From Helicobacter pylori (GTDB lineage Bacteria > Campylobacterota > Campylobacteria > Campylobacterales > Helicobacteraceae), in contig NZ_CP071935.1 in assembly GCF_030062585.1 (NCBI RefSeq), forward strand, positions 1,516,203 to 1,564,391: DNA of 48,189 bases, written 5' to 3'. The number at the start of each line of letters is the position of its first letter. Positions within the stretch are counted from its first letter, which is position 1. Positions 36,368 through 45,388 of the stretch are shown here, in pieces. Below the pieces are notes generated by a model, which saw only the letters and a list, made by a program, of their open reading frames with translations, did not search any database and was not told where the DNA came from. A program made the translations under genes and the position numbers.

Positions 36368-38461
36368 TCAAAAGCCTATGTTGTAGCCCACATAAAAACT
36401 AAAGGCTCTTCTATACTTCGCTGTAACGCCTTCTGATTGGTAATAGGTGTGATAAAGCACCGGTATTTTAAGACCAAATTCTACCCCTTGAGAAAAACGA
36501 GATCTTTTTTGATGAGCGATTTTGGAAAAATTAGTCCTTATGCCTAAATCAAAAAGGAATTGGAAAGAAGTGTCTTTGGGCTTGAGATGGTTGCCATCCA
36601 CTTGATCTAAAAAATTCGTTTTCCAGGTTTGCCCTGCCAGTTGGATACCGGCAAAAAAACCTATATCTATCGCTTCAGTCCCCCTTTTTCTCGTGAAAAC
36701 GTTATAAAGAAAGTCCGTGCCCGCTCCATAGCTAGAGAGGGTGGCTTTCACTAAAGAAGATTCTGCGCCAAATTGAGCGTAACCAAAATCATAAAAGCCA
36801 TAATACCTAAGCCCAAACATGCGCTTTTTGCCAAAGAATTGCTTATAGCCCATTTTCACGCTAAAGCCGTTCATGTTATTAGAATTAGAGTTATGCTCCA
36901 AAAAATTCCTAGCAAAGCCCATTTGATAGACTTGATTCACTTTAGTTTGCATTTCATCAATCACCCCGCCAATCACTGCTTTAGAGCGATAAAGCCCATA
37001 AGCCATTAAAGTTTTTGCTGTGGGGGAATAGGGGTTGGCTAAGATCTTGTCTATTTGCGCAGGGGTGGGGGCGTTTGTGGCTTGCTCTAGTTGGTTCATG
37101 ATGACTTTTTGCTCTTGTTGGGCTTGTTGCGGGGTTAAATTATTTTGTGGGGTTACATTATTGGTATTAGCTTTTCCTCCATAGCTAGGCAAGAAATTCA
37201 AACTTTTGTTGTTTAAATCCAAATAGGGGGCGACCCAATTGGTGATAAAATCCCCATACGCTACGGTGTTATTGAGCAAGCTTTCCCCATAGTTGATCGC
37301 TTCTTGCATCTGGTTATAGCTTGAAGTGCCTGTCAGTTTAGCGGCTTTATTGGCGAAATTTTGCATGCCTGAAAAGATCATAGAAGCGGTGATGCCATTA
37401 GCGATGATGCTATCGGCTAAATAATAGACTGCCGAGCTAGGGTGGTAGGTGTATTGGCCATTGCCTGATCCAATTGTCGCTCCAGCGGGTAATGCTTTTA
37501 AGGGCACTTGCGTAGTTCCATTAGCGTCGTTTTTGGTGTAATAACCCGGGCCGCTAAAGCTTTGGTAGCCTTGTTGGGAATCGCTGCCATTAGGGGCTTT
37601 ATTATAAGTGAAGCCAAATTGCTTTTCATTCGCTAAGCCCCCTAAAATCCCTGCTTGCATTAAAGCCTGGAAGATGTTTTGGGCGTTTTGAGCGATAGAT
37701 TTAGCTTCGTTAGTAGCGGTGCATTGGTTTTGAGTGCTGCAAATGGTTTGATTGTTATTAGCTGTGGCTAAGCCGTCTTGTAAAAGGTGTTGCAAGACTT
37801 CAGGGCTAAAATTCACGGAATTACCGCTATTAAAAGATTTATTCGTTAAGGTTTGATTATACCAGAGCGTGGTTAAAGCGTTGGTAATATCATCGTTTAA
37901 AGCGTTCATGGTATTAGCTAGACCCTCAGGTAATGCAATAACAGTGCTTTGATTGCCAAACTTGACGTTAAAGACTTTGGCGTTAGAAAGATTTTCAGGG
38001 TTACGGATTAAAGTCTCGCCGATGAGTTGGGTGAGCTTGTTTAAATTATTGACCAGAGATTGCATATCAAAGGTGGCATTGACATTGCCTCTTGGGGGGT
38101 TGTTGCCTGTATCGCCATTTTGGGCGTTTTGTTGATAGCCCCCCGCATAGAGCAAACATCTTTTAGAAGGATCAGGGCAGAGCATTTGCATTAAAACTCT
38201 CGTTTGTTGGCCCATCGCTTCTAAATAATAGGCTAAAGGCACTGCCGCAGATTCTAGAGCGATAGCGTTTTGGCGGATGTAGGTGGATGCGGCTTGACTG
38301 GCGTTAAGCCCTGAGTTATCCACCCTTTGAATGGCTAGAGAAGTTTGATAACTCACCCCCATAAAAAACCCATCGTCTTCTGCCACTAAGGGATTGAGAA
38401 AAAATAAGGGGAGTAGGCTAGAATAGATAAGCCATTTTTTATTAAAAACAAAGTTTTGCAA
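36368..38461 (-). CDS. hopI: HopI outer-membrane protein
   Basis: A Hop-family outer-membrane protein of 697 residues (HP1156). It has a signal peptide ending near PLVA/EDDG, the Hop-like start EDDGFFMGVSYQTSL, and an Asn/Gln-rich passenger with paired cysteines (LCPDPSKRCLL and TICSTQNQCTA). A C-terminal barrel starts near GFSVKMGYKQFFGKKRMFGLR and ends in YVGYNIGF. The start codon appears to be TTG (38459-38461), preceded by AAAAGGAT; no ATG lies between it and the signal peptide core. It leads hopL, proC and fic on the same strand. Its ligand is unknown. Confidence 0.9.
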   Translation of the reverse strand: MQNFVFNKKWLIYSSLLPLFFLNPLVAEDDGFFMGVSYQTSLAIQRVDNSGLNASQAASTYIRQNAIALESAAVPLAYYLEAMGQQTRVLMQMLCPDPSKRCLLYAGGYQQNAQNGDTGNNPPRGNVNATFDMQSLVNNLNKLTQLIGETLIRNPENLSNAKVFNVKFGNQSTVIALPEGLANTMNALNDDITNALTTLWYNQTLTNKSFNSGNSVNFSPEVLQHLLQDGLATANNNQTICSTQNQCTATNEAKSIAQNAQNIFQALMQAGILGGLANEKQFGFTYNKAPNGSDSQQGYQSFSGPGYYTKNDANGTTQVPLKALPAGATIGSGNGQYTYHPSSAVYYLADSIIANGITASMIFSGMQNFANKAAKLTGTSSYNQMQEAINYGESLLNNTVAYGDFITNWVAPYLDLNNKSLNFLPSYGGKANTNNVTPQNNLTPQQAQQEQKVIMNQLEQATNAPTPAQIDKILANPYSPTAKTLMAYGLYRSKAVIGGVIDEMQTKVNQVYQMGFARNFLEHNSNSNNMNGFSVKMGYKQFFGKKRMFGLRYYGFYDFGYAQFGAESSLVKATLSSYGAGTDFLYNVFTRKRGTEAIDIGFFAGIQLAGQTWKTNFLDQVDGNHLKPKDTSFQFLFDLGIRTNFSKIAHQKRSRFSQGVEFGLKIPVLYHTYYQSEGVTAKYRRAFSFYVGYNIGF

Positions 38462-38502
38462 GGGGTTATCCTTTTCTTTTTAAAAGATTTGAGCTATCCT
38501 AA

Positions 38503-38508
38503 ATTTTA
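38503..38508 (-). promoter_or_regulatory. -10 box of the hopI-hopL unit
   Basis: TAAAAT on the minus strand (ATTTTA on plus) in the 107-bp gap after murG, with a start predicted near 38496 and a leader of about 35 nt. Confidence 0.4.
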
Positions 38509-38568
38509 TCTTATTTATCGCTTAAGTTTAATGGTTAGTCGCTTAATTGTTGATTAAAATGGGCTATT

Positions 38569-39630
38569 TTAGGCGCTCAAAATCGTTTCAATGATGGTTT
38601 TTGCGCCGTCTTTAGCGATTTTTTGTTGCAATTGGTTGCTGATAGCGGTTAGGTTTTTATTGCCTTGATCGTCTTTTTGGTTGAGCTTTCTAATGACTTC
38701 AAAGAGTTTTTTAGGCAATAATTCATTTTGAGGCACGACATAGCATAAGTTTTCTTTTTCAAATTCTAAGACATTGTAATACTGGTGGTTATTGCTCGCA
38801 AAAGGGTAGGGGATAAAAATCGTGGGTAAGCCATTGGCGCACAATTCCCACACGCTACTAGCACCCGCTCGGCTCACACACAAATCCGCTCTATGCATGA
38901 CTTCTGTGATGTTGTTGTGGAAAGCGAACAATTCTACCTTGTCCAACAGCCCTAATTCCTGGTAAAAAAAACGCATTCTTTCATGAGCGTTTGAGCCACA
39001 AATATGCGTGATTTTAATCCCTTGTTTGGTGAGTTTGGGAGCGTTTAATAAAGCGAATTCATTGATCGCTTTTGCCCCTTGCGAACCGCCTAAAAATAAA
39101 ATATGCTTGATTTCAGTTCGAGTCCTAGCGGAATCAAAAAAAGCGTTTTGCACGGGATAGGAGGTTAAAACATGATGACCCTTATCTTTAAAAGCATAGC
39201 TTGAAAACACCGCTTTAGCTTTGGGGGAAAGGTAGCGATTAAGAGAGCCTTTAATCGCATTTTGCTCATGGATATAAAGGGGTATTTTATTGAGTAAGCT
39301 TGCAAAACTCGCCGGCCCTGCACTAAACCCTCCCACGCTAATGGTGTGCGTGATCTGGTGTTTTTTTAAGATTTCTTTAGCCTTAAATGTGGCTTTAGCT
39401 TGCAAAAATAAAGAGCCTATTTTTTTAAAAAAGCTTTTATTGACCACGCCTTGCGTGTTGAAAAAATAGCGTTCGCTAAATAAGGGGCTGTTTTCAAACC
39501 ATTCTTTATCTTGCCCATAAGTGGAGCCTAAATAAATAGCCTCTATGCCTTGCTTTTCTAATTCTATGGCTAAGGCTTTAGCGATAGAGAGATGCCCCCC
39601 TGTGCCTCCCCCTGTAAGAGCGAATTTCAT
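38569..39630 (-). CDS. murG: MurG (lipid II synthase)
   Basis: Adds GlcNAc from UDP-GlcNAc to lipid I to make lipid II, on the cytoplasmic face of the inner membrane. The 353-residue GT28-family protein has the N-terminal glycine loop GGTGGHLSIAKAL, the central GGSQGAKAINE, and SRAGASSVWELCANGLPTIFIPYPFA of the C-terminal UDP-binding domain. AAGGG lies 9 nt before the ATG. It begins 11 nt after the fliW stop, an unusual pairing of a cell-wall gene with a flagellar regulator. Confidence 0.95.
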   Translation of the reverse strand: MKFALTGGGTGGHLSIAKALAIELEKQGIEAIYLGSTYGQDKEWFENSPLFSERYFFNTQGVVNKSFFKKIGSLFLQAKATFKAKEILKKHQITHTISVGGFSAGPASFASLLNKIPLYIHEQNAIKGSLNRYLSPKAKAVFSSYAFKDKGHHVLTSYPVQNAFFDSARTRTEIKHILFLGGSQGAKAINEFALLNAPKLTKQGIKITHICGSNAHERMRFFYQELGLLDKVELFAFHNNITEVMHRADLCVSRAGASSVWELCANGLPTIFIPYPFASNNHQYYNVLEFEKENLCYVVPQNELLPKKLFEVIRKLNQKDDQGNKNLTAISNQLQQKIAKDGAKTIIETILSA

Positions 39631-39641
39631 GCTAAAAACCC

Positions 39642-40049
39642 TTAAGCTCGTTCTCTTTCTTTAACCACAAAGCTTTTTAAAGGATCTCTAAAGCCAAAAT
39701 CCGGATAATCCATCATAGAAAGCGCGACTTGAGCGCCAAAGCCATTTTTGGAATTAAACACTAAGGGGGCTAAGAAATTAACCATAGAATCTTCTAAATT
39801 TTTTTGCAACACGACCACGCAATACACCTCCACTTTGGAATGAGAATCTAATTCTAGCAGTAATTCTATGTATTTGGGTATCACAAAGCTGTATTCCCTC
39901 AAACAATAAGGATTCACTAAGACCATATCCAACGCCATGGGTGAATTGGTTTGGCTAATTAACCGGCTGAATAAGGAATCAATTTTTTCCAAACGCACTT
40001 CATTGATATGCTCAAATCCTAAAATAGGGGCTTTTAAAAAGTAATTCAC
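39642..40049 (-). CDS. fliW: FliW-like flagellar assembly factor
   Basis: FliW proteins bind flagellin and the translational repressor CsrA and so balance flagellin synthesis with export. The 135-residue protein fits the family: APILGFEHINEVRLEKID, LVNPYCLREYSFVIPKYIELLLE, then VVVLQKNLEDSMVNFLAPLVFNSKNGFGAQV. H. pylori has two such proteins, and this position corresponds to HP1154. It starts at GTG (40047-40049) with AGGATAG upstream. Its promoter must overlap that of valS, on the other strand. Confidence 0.85.
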   Translation of the reverse strand: MNYFLKAPILGFEHINEVRLEKIDSLFSRLISQTNSPMALDMVLVNPYCLREYSFVIPKYIELLLELDSHSKVEVYCVVVLQKNLEDSMVNFLAPLVFNSKNGFGAQVALSMMDYPDFGFRDPLKSFVVKERERA

Positions 40050-40082
40050 TGGACTATCCTTTTTAATTTAAATGCTTTGTTG

Positions 40083-40088
40083 TATAAT
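40083..40088 (+). promoter_or_regulatory. -10 box of valS
   Basis: Perfect TATAAT at 40083-40088, predicting a start near 40095 and a leader of about 90 nt. It lies downstream of the ATG at 40072 and therefore rules that codon out as the valS start. Confidence 0.6.
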
Positions 40089-40185
40089 TTTAAAAAAATA
40101 CGCAACAATTAAAAGCGTAAAAGCAAAAGGCGTTCCAAATCCAACCATTTTTGAAAGAACGCTCTATTTTAGGATAATAATAATA

Positions 40186-42804
40186 ATGAAACAAGAACCC
40201 ACCACCTACCAACCCCAAGAGATAGAAAAAAAGATTTATGAAATTTGCTCTCATAGGGGGTATTTTGAAATTGATGGCAATGAAAAAATCCAAGAAAAAG
40301 GCAAGCGATTTTGTTTGATGATGCCCCCTCCTAATGTGACCGGTATTTTACACATAGGGCATGCTTTAACTTTAAGCTTGCAAGATATTTTAGCGCGCTA
40401 TAAACGCATGGATGGGTATAAGACTTTGTATCAGCCAGGGCTTGATCACGCTGGCATTGCGACGCAAAATGTTGTGGAAAAGCAGCTTTTAAGTCAAGGG
40501 ATTAAAAAAGAAGATTTAGGGCGTGAAGAGTTCATTAAAAAAGTGTGGGAGTGGAAAGAAAAGAGCGGGGGAGCGATTTTAGAGCAAATGAAGCGTTTAG
40601 GCGTGAGCGCGGCTTTTTCTAGGACTCGTTTCACGATGGATAAGGGCTTGCAAAGAGCGGTCAAATTGGCGTTTTTGAAATGGTATGAAAAGGGCCTCAT
40701 CGTTCAAGATAACTACATGGTGAATTGGTGTACTAAAGACGGGGCGTTGAGCGATATTGAAGTGGAGTATGAAGAGCGTAAGGGGGCGTTGTATTATATT
40801 AGATATTATTTAGAAAATCAAAAAGATTATTTAGTGGTGGCTACCACACGCCCTGAAACTTTGTTTGGCGATAGCGCGATTATGGTCAATCCTAACGATG
40901 AGAGATACAAGCATTTAGTGGGGCAAAAAGCGATCCTGCCTTTAATCAATCGCACAATCCCTGTTATCGCTGATGCACATGTGGAAATGGAGTTTGGCAC
41001 AGGGTGTGTGAAGGTTACCCCCGGGCATGATTTTAACGATTATGAAGTGGGCAAACGCCACCATTTGGAGGCGATTAAAATCTTTGATGAAAAGGGGATT
41101 TTAAACACGCATTGCGGAGAATTTGAGAACCTGGAGCGATTAGAGGCCAGAGATAAGGTTGTAGAAAGATTAAAAGAAAACGCCTTATTGGAAAAAATAG
41201 AAGAACACACGCATCAAGTGGGGCATTGCTATCGTTGTCATAATGTGGTAGAACCTTATGTGTCTAAGCAATGGTTTGTCAAGCCTGAAATCGCTCAAAG
41301 TTCTATTGAAAAAATCCAACAAGGTTTGGCGCGATTCTACCCTTCTAATTGGATCAATAATTATAACGCTTGGATGAGGGAATTACGCCCTTGGTGTATC
41401 AGCAGGCAATTGTTTTGGGGGCATCAAATACCGGTATTTACTTGCGAGAATAACCACCAGTTCGTAAGCCTTGATACCCCTTTAAATTGCCCTACCTGTA
41501 AGAGTGAAAAACTAGAGCAGGATAAAGATGTGCTAGACACATGGTTTAGTTCAGGGCTATGGGCGTTCTCTACTCTAGGGTGGGGGCAAGAAAAAAGCGG
41601 TTTGTTTAATGAAAACGATTTGAAAGATTTCTACCCTAACACCACGCTCATTACCGGGTTTGACATCCTCTTTTTTTGGGTGGCCAGAATGCTTTTTTGC
41701 AGCGAGTCGCTTTTAGGCGAATTGCCCTTTAAGGATATTTACTTGCACGCCTTGGTTAGGGATGAAAAAGGTGAAAAAATGAGCAAATCTAAAGGCAATG
41801 TGATCGATCCTTTAGAGATGATAGAAAAATACGGCGCGGATAGTTTGCGCTTCACTTTAGCCAATTTGTGCGCTACGGGCAGGGACATTAAGCTTTCTAC
41901 TACGCATTTAGAAAATAACAAGAATTTCGCCAACAAGATTTTTAATGCGGTGAGTTATTTGAAACTCAAACAAGAAGCTTTCAAAGATAAAGAGCGTTTG
42001 AACGAATACCAAACGCCTTTGGGGCGTTATGCGAAATCGCGCTTGAATCTTGTTACTAAAGAGGTTCGTAACGCTTTAGACAATTATCGTTTTAATGACG
42101 CCACGACTTTGTTATACCGCTTTTTGTGGGGGGAATTTTGCGATTGGTTCATTGAATTTTCTAAAGTGGAAAATGAAGCGATAGACGAGTTAGGGAGCGT
42201 GTTAAAAGAGGCTTTAAAACTTTTGCACCCTTTCATGCCCTTTATCAGTGAGTCTTTATACCACAAGCTCAGTAACACGGAACTAGAAAACGCTCATTCT
42301 ATCATGGTCATGCCTTACCCTAAAGATTTGGTGCAAGATGAAAAATTAGAGCATGAATTTGAAGTGATCAAAGATTGCATCGTGTCTTTAAGGCGTTTGA
42401 AAATCATGCTAGAAACCCCACCGATTGTTTTAAAAGAAGCGAGCGTGGGATTGAGGGAGAAAATAGAAAACACAGAGCGTTTGCAAACTTACGCCCAAAA
42501 ATTAGCGAAATTAGAAAAAGTCAGCGTGATTAGTTCTAAGCCTTTAAAAAGCGTGAGCGATGTGGGGGAATTTTGCCAGACTTATGCAAATTTAGAAAAT
42601 CTTGATTTAAGCCCGCTCATTGCTCGTTTAAAAAAGCAGCTAGAAAAACTGGAAAAAGAAAGACTAAAACTCAATTTGCACAATGAAAATTTTGTCAAAA
42701 ACGCGCCTAAAAGCGTGCTAGAAAAAGCCAAAGAGGGTTTAAAAACGCTTTTAGAAAAAGAGGGTAAGATCAAGCAAGAATTGGATTTGTTAGAACAACC
42801 ATAA
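40186..42804 (+). CDS. valS: Valyl-tRNA synthetase
   Basis: Charges tRNA-Val. The 872-residue class Ia enzyme has the HIGH motif in PPPNVTGILHIGHAL, a long CP1 editing domain containing TTRPETLFGDSAIMV, the KMSKS loop EKMSKSKGNVIDP, and a C-terminal coiled coil (LEKLEKERLKLNLHNENF). I place the start at ATG 40186, with AGGAT 10 nt before it, because a TATAAT at 40083 puts the transcript start after the other candidate at 40072. The ffh gene follows after 14 nt. Confidence 0.96.
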   Translation: MKQEPTTYQPQEIEKKIYEICSHRGYFEIDGNEKIQEKGKRFCLMMPPPNVTGILHIGHALTLSLQDILARYKRMDGYKTLYQPGLDHAGIATQNVVEKQLLSQGIKKEDLGREEFIKKVWEWKEKSGGAILEQMKRLGVSAAFSRTRFTMDKGLQRAVKLAFLKWYEKGLIVQDNYMVNWCTKDGALSDIEVEYEERKGALYYIRYYLENQKDYLVVATTRPETLFGDSAIMVNPNDERYKHLVGQKAILPLINRTIPVIADAHVEMEFGTGCVKVTPGHDFNDYEVGKRHHLEAIKIFDEKGILNTHCGEFENLERLEARDKVVERLKENALLEKIEEHTHQVGHCYRCHNVVEPYVSKQWFVKPEIAQSSIEKIQQGLARFYPSNWINNYNAWMRELRPWCISRQLFWGHQIPVFTCENNHQFVSLDTPLNCPTCKSEKLEQDKDVLDTWFSSGLWAFSTLGWGQEKSGLFNENDLKDFYPNTTLITGFDILFFWVARMLFCSESLLGELPFKDIYLHALVRDEKGEKMSKSKGNVIDPLEMIEKYGADSLRFTLANLCATGRDIKLSTTHLENNKNFANKIFNAVSYLKLKQEAFKDKERLNEYQTPLGRYAKSRLNLVTKEVRNALDNYRFNDATTLLYRFLWGEFCDWFIEFSKVENEAIDELGSVLKEALKLLHPFMPFISESLYHKLSNTELENAHSIMVMPYPKDLVQDEKLEHEFEVIKDCIVSLRRLKIMLETPPIVLKEASVGLREKIENTERLQTYAQKLAKLEKVSVISSKPLKSVSDVGEFCQTYANLENLDLSPLIARLKKQLEKLEKERLKLNLHNENFVKNAPKSVLEKAKEGLKTLLEKEGKIKQELDLLEQP

Positions 42805-42818
42805 TAAAAGGATAGAAA

Positions 42819-44165
42819 ATGTTTCAAGCGTTAAGCGATGGGTTTAAAAACGCACTCAATAAAATCCGCTTTCAAGATGATGAAAAGGCGCTAGATCGGG
42901 CGTTAGATGAATTGAAAAAAACGCTCTTGAAAAATGATGTGCATCATAAAGTGGCTAGAGAATTGCTCAAAAAAGTGGAAAGCCAGACTAAACTTAGTGG
43001 CATCGGTAAGCAGCAATTTTTAGACGCTTTAGAAAAGAGTTTGTTAGAAATTTTAAGCGCTAAAGGGAGCAGTGGTTTCACTTTCTCTCAAACGCCCCCC
43101 ACCGTGGTTTTAATGGCCGGTTTGCAAGGGAGCGGTAAGACAACCACCACCGCTAAACTCGCTCATTATTTAAAAACCAAAAATAAAAAAGTGCTTTTAT
43201 GCGCATGCGATTTGCAACGCTTAGCGGCAGTGGAGCAATTAAAGGTTTTGGGCGAACAGGTGGGCGTGGAAGTTTTTTATGAAGAAAATAAAAGCGTGAA
43301 AGAAATCGCCAACAACGCTTTAAAAAGGGCTAAAGAAGCGCAATTTGATGTTTTACTCGTGGATAGCGCGGGGCGTTTAGCCATTGATAAAGAGCTTATG
43401 CAAGAATTAAAAGAAGTTAAAGAAGTCTTAAACCCCCATGAGGTGCTGTATGTCGCAGACGCCTTGAGCGGGCAAGATGGGGTCAAAAGCGCGAGCGCAT
43501 TTAATGAAGAAATAGGCGTGAGCGGGGTGGTGTTAAGCAAATTTGATAGCGATTCTAAAGGGGGTATCGCTTTAGGCATCACTTACCAATTAGGCTTACC
43601 CTTGCGCTTCATTGGGAGCGGGGAAAAAATCCCTGATTTAGATGTGTTTGTGCCTGAAAGAATCGTGGGGCGTTTGATGGGGGCTGGAGATATTATCTCG
43701 CTCGCTGAAAAAACCGCTAGCGTTTTAAACCCTAATGAAGCCAAAGATTTGAGCAAAAAACTCAAAAAAGGGCAATTCACTTTCAACGATTTTTTAAACC
43801 AAATTGAAAAGGTGAAAAAATTAGGCTCTATGAGTTCTCTAATTTCTATGATTCCAGGTTTAGGGAATATGGCAAGCGCGCTAAAAGACACGGATTTAGA
43901 GAGTTCTTTAGAAGTGAAAAAAATCAAGGCCATGGTCAATTCCATGACCAAAAAAGAGCGAGAAAACCCCGAGATTTTAAACGGCAGCCGAAGAAAAAGG
44001 ATCGCTTTAGGGAGCGGCTTAGAAGTGTCTGAAATCAATCGCATCATCAAACGCTTTGATCAGGCGAGCAAAATGGCGAAACGCTTAACCAATAAAAAGG
44101 GCATTAGCGATTTGATGAATCTAATGAGTCAGGCTAAAAATCAAATGCCCCCTAAAATGCGTTAA
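42819..44165 (+). CDS. ffh: Signal recognition particle protein Ffh
   Basis: The GTPase of the signal recognition particle, which binds signal sequences and 4.5S RNA and docks at FtsY. The 448-residue protein has the N domain, the G domain with GLQGSGKTTTTAKLA (G1), DVLLVDSAGRL (G3) and SKFDSDSKGG (G4-like, where TKxD is usual), and the methionine-rich M domain ending MSQAKNQMPPKMR. AAAGGAT precedes the ATG. It sits between valS and rpsP, an arrangement common in Epsilonproteobacteria. Confidence 0.96.
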   Translation: MFQALSDGFKNALNKIRFQDDEKALDRALDELKKTLLKNDVHHKVARELLKKVESQTKLSGIGKQQFLDALEKSLLEILSAKGSSGFTFSQTPPTVVLMAGLQGSGKTTTTAKLAHYLKTKNKKVLLCACDLQRLAAVEQLKVLGEQVGVEVFYEENKSVKEIANNALKRAKEAQFDVLLVDSAGRLAIDKELMQELKEVKEVLNPHEVLYVADALSGQDGVKSASAFNEEIGVSGVVLSKFDSDSKGGIALGITYQLGLPLRFIGSGEKIPDLDVFVPERIVGRLMGAGDIISLAEKTASVLNPNEAKDLSKKLKKGQFTFNDFLNQIEKVKKLGSMSSLISMIPGLGNMASALKDTDLESSLEVKKIKAMVNSMTKKERENPEILNGSRRKRIALGSGLEVSEINRIIKRFDQASKMAKRLTNKKGISDLMNLMSQAKNQMPPKMR

Positions 44166-44195
44166 GTTTTAAGCATGTTTTAGGCGCTTTTGTTG

Positions 44196-44201
44196 TATAA
44201 T
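44196..44201 (+). promoter_or_regulatory. -10 box of the rpsP-rplS operon
   Basis: Perfect TATAAT at 44196-44201 (in TTGTTGTATAATC). It predicts a start near 44208, about 31 nt before the rpsP ATG. AGGAGA at 44225-44230 is a strong ribosome site for rpsP. Confidence 0.6.
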
Positions 44202-44238
44202 CTCAAATTTAATACGAATATTTTAGGAGATTTTTATA

Positions 44239-44469
44239 ATGACAGTCATTAGACTCACGCGCATCGGGAGAAAGAAAAAGCCTTTTTATAGGGTGGTGGT
44301 AACCGATTCTAGGAAAAGAAGGGATGGAGGCTGGATTGAATCCATTGGGTATTACAACCCTTTAAGCGAGCCTAAAGATATTAAGATTGATAAGGAGCGC
44401 TTGGATTATTGGAAAGGCGTGGGGGCTAAAATGAGCGAGAGGGTAGAAAAACTTTCTCAAAAAGCCTAA
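44239..44469 (+). CDS. rpsP: 30S ribosomal protein S16
   Basis: A small-subunit protein, 76 residues. It has the full family start [21 protein letters not shown] and ESIGYYNP, with the basic, compact make-up expected. AGGAGA lies 8 nt before the ATG. First gene of the rpsP-khpA-rimM-trmD-rplS operon. Confidence 0.97.
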   Translation: MTVIRLTRIGRKKKPFYRVVVTDSRKRRDGGWIESIGYYNPLSEPKDIKIDKERLDYWKGVGAKMSERVEKLSQKA

Positions 44470-44485
44470 GGTTTTGTGAGGCTAA

Positions 44486-44833
44486 ATGCGCGAATTAGAT
44501 CCTTTGAACACGCCTTTTTCTCAAGCTGAGTGTAAGGACTATTCGTATTGCGTGGCAACTTTTTTAGAAAAATATTTAAAAAAGATTGTTTCTTTTCCTC
44601 AAGCTTTGAGCGTAGAGTACACGCTTTTAGAAGATAAAGTCAAACAAATCACTATTTATACCCACCCATCAGATATAGGGCATGTGATCGGTAAAGAGGG
44701 CAAAATGGTGAGCGCGATTAAGGCGTTTGTTTCTGGCGTGAAAGCCAAAGACGGGTTTTCTTATAAAATCGTTGTTTTTGCTAGTAAAAATGGCGATAAA
44801 AATCCCCATGTTTTAGGCGATCAAACGCCTTGA
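44486..44833 (+). CDS. khpA: KH-domain RNA-binding protein KhpA
   Basis: A 115-residue RNA-binding protein with a single KH domain. The GxxG loop is GHVIGKEGKMVSAIKAF, and the preceding strands are VKQITIYTHPSD. In other bacteria KhpA pairs with KhpB (Jag/EloR) and binds many small RNAs and mRNAs. The N-terminal extension of about 50 residues is longer than the core domain of 75-80 residues. Its stop codon is immediately followed by the rimM ATG. Confidence 0.88.
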   Translation: MRELDPLNTPFSQAECKDYSYCVATFLEKYLKKIVSFPQALSVEYTLLEDKVKQITIYTHPSDIGHVIGKEGKMVSAIKAFVSGVKAKDGFSYKIVVFASKNGDKNPHVLGDQTP

Positions 44834-45388
44834 ATGGTTTCTATGCTTTTAGTGGGCAGAATTGGTAAAAGCGTGGGGCTTAATGGGGGATTAAAGCTCC
44901 ATTTAGAGAGCGATTTTCCAGAGTGCTTAAAAAAGGGCGTTAAGGTGAGCGTCGCTCCCTTGAACGCTTTCTCTCGCGCTTCTTCTTTTAAAGAATATAC
45001 AATCCATTCTTATGAACATGCCAAAAATTTGTTGTTTTTAGAAACGATCCACACGCCCGAAAAGGCTAAAGAGCTGACTAATTTAGGGCTTTTTATGAGC
45101 GAAGCAGAGAGTAAAAAACTCTGTGTTTTAAAAGAGTGGGAGTTTTTTTATTGCGATTTAGTAGGGCTTAGCGTGGTGGAAGAAAACGAGATTCTAGGAA
45201 AAGTCATAGAAATCCAAAGGATTTCTCAAACAGATTATTTCATGGTTGAAACCACGAGAAGTTTGGTTGAAAAAGGTTTGGCTAAGATTTTTTTAATCCC
45301 TTATAGGGATTTTTATATCAAAGAAATCCTTTTGCAAGACAAAAAAATAACCACCCATAACGCTAAAACGCTTTTAGAGAATAGTTGA
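44834..45388 (+). CDS. rimM: 16S rRNA processing protein RimM
   Basis: Assists maturation of the 30S head, binding S19. The 184-residue protein has the start LLVGRIGKSVGLNGGLKLH, the central EWEFFYCDLVGLSVVEENE of the PRC-barrel domain, and the end LIPYRDFYIKEIL. The ATG directly follows the khpA stop codon; a second ATG at 44843 is possible and would remove three residues. It abuts trmD with no gap. Confidence 0.93.
   Translation: MVSMLLVGRIGKSVGLNGGLKLHLESDFPECLKKGVKVSVAPLNAFSRASSFKEYTIHSYEHAKNLLFLETIHTPEKAKELTNLGLFMSEAESKKLCVLKEWEFFYCDLVGLSVVEENEILGKVIEIQRISQTDYFMVETTRSLVEKGLAKIFLIPYRDFYIKEILLQDKKITTHNAKTLLENS

Noticed and set aside
40072..40185. Upstream ATG adding 38 residues to ValS
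   Set aside because: A perfect TATAAT at 40083-40088 places the transcript start after that ATG, and the extra residues do not belong to the synthetase fold.
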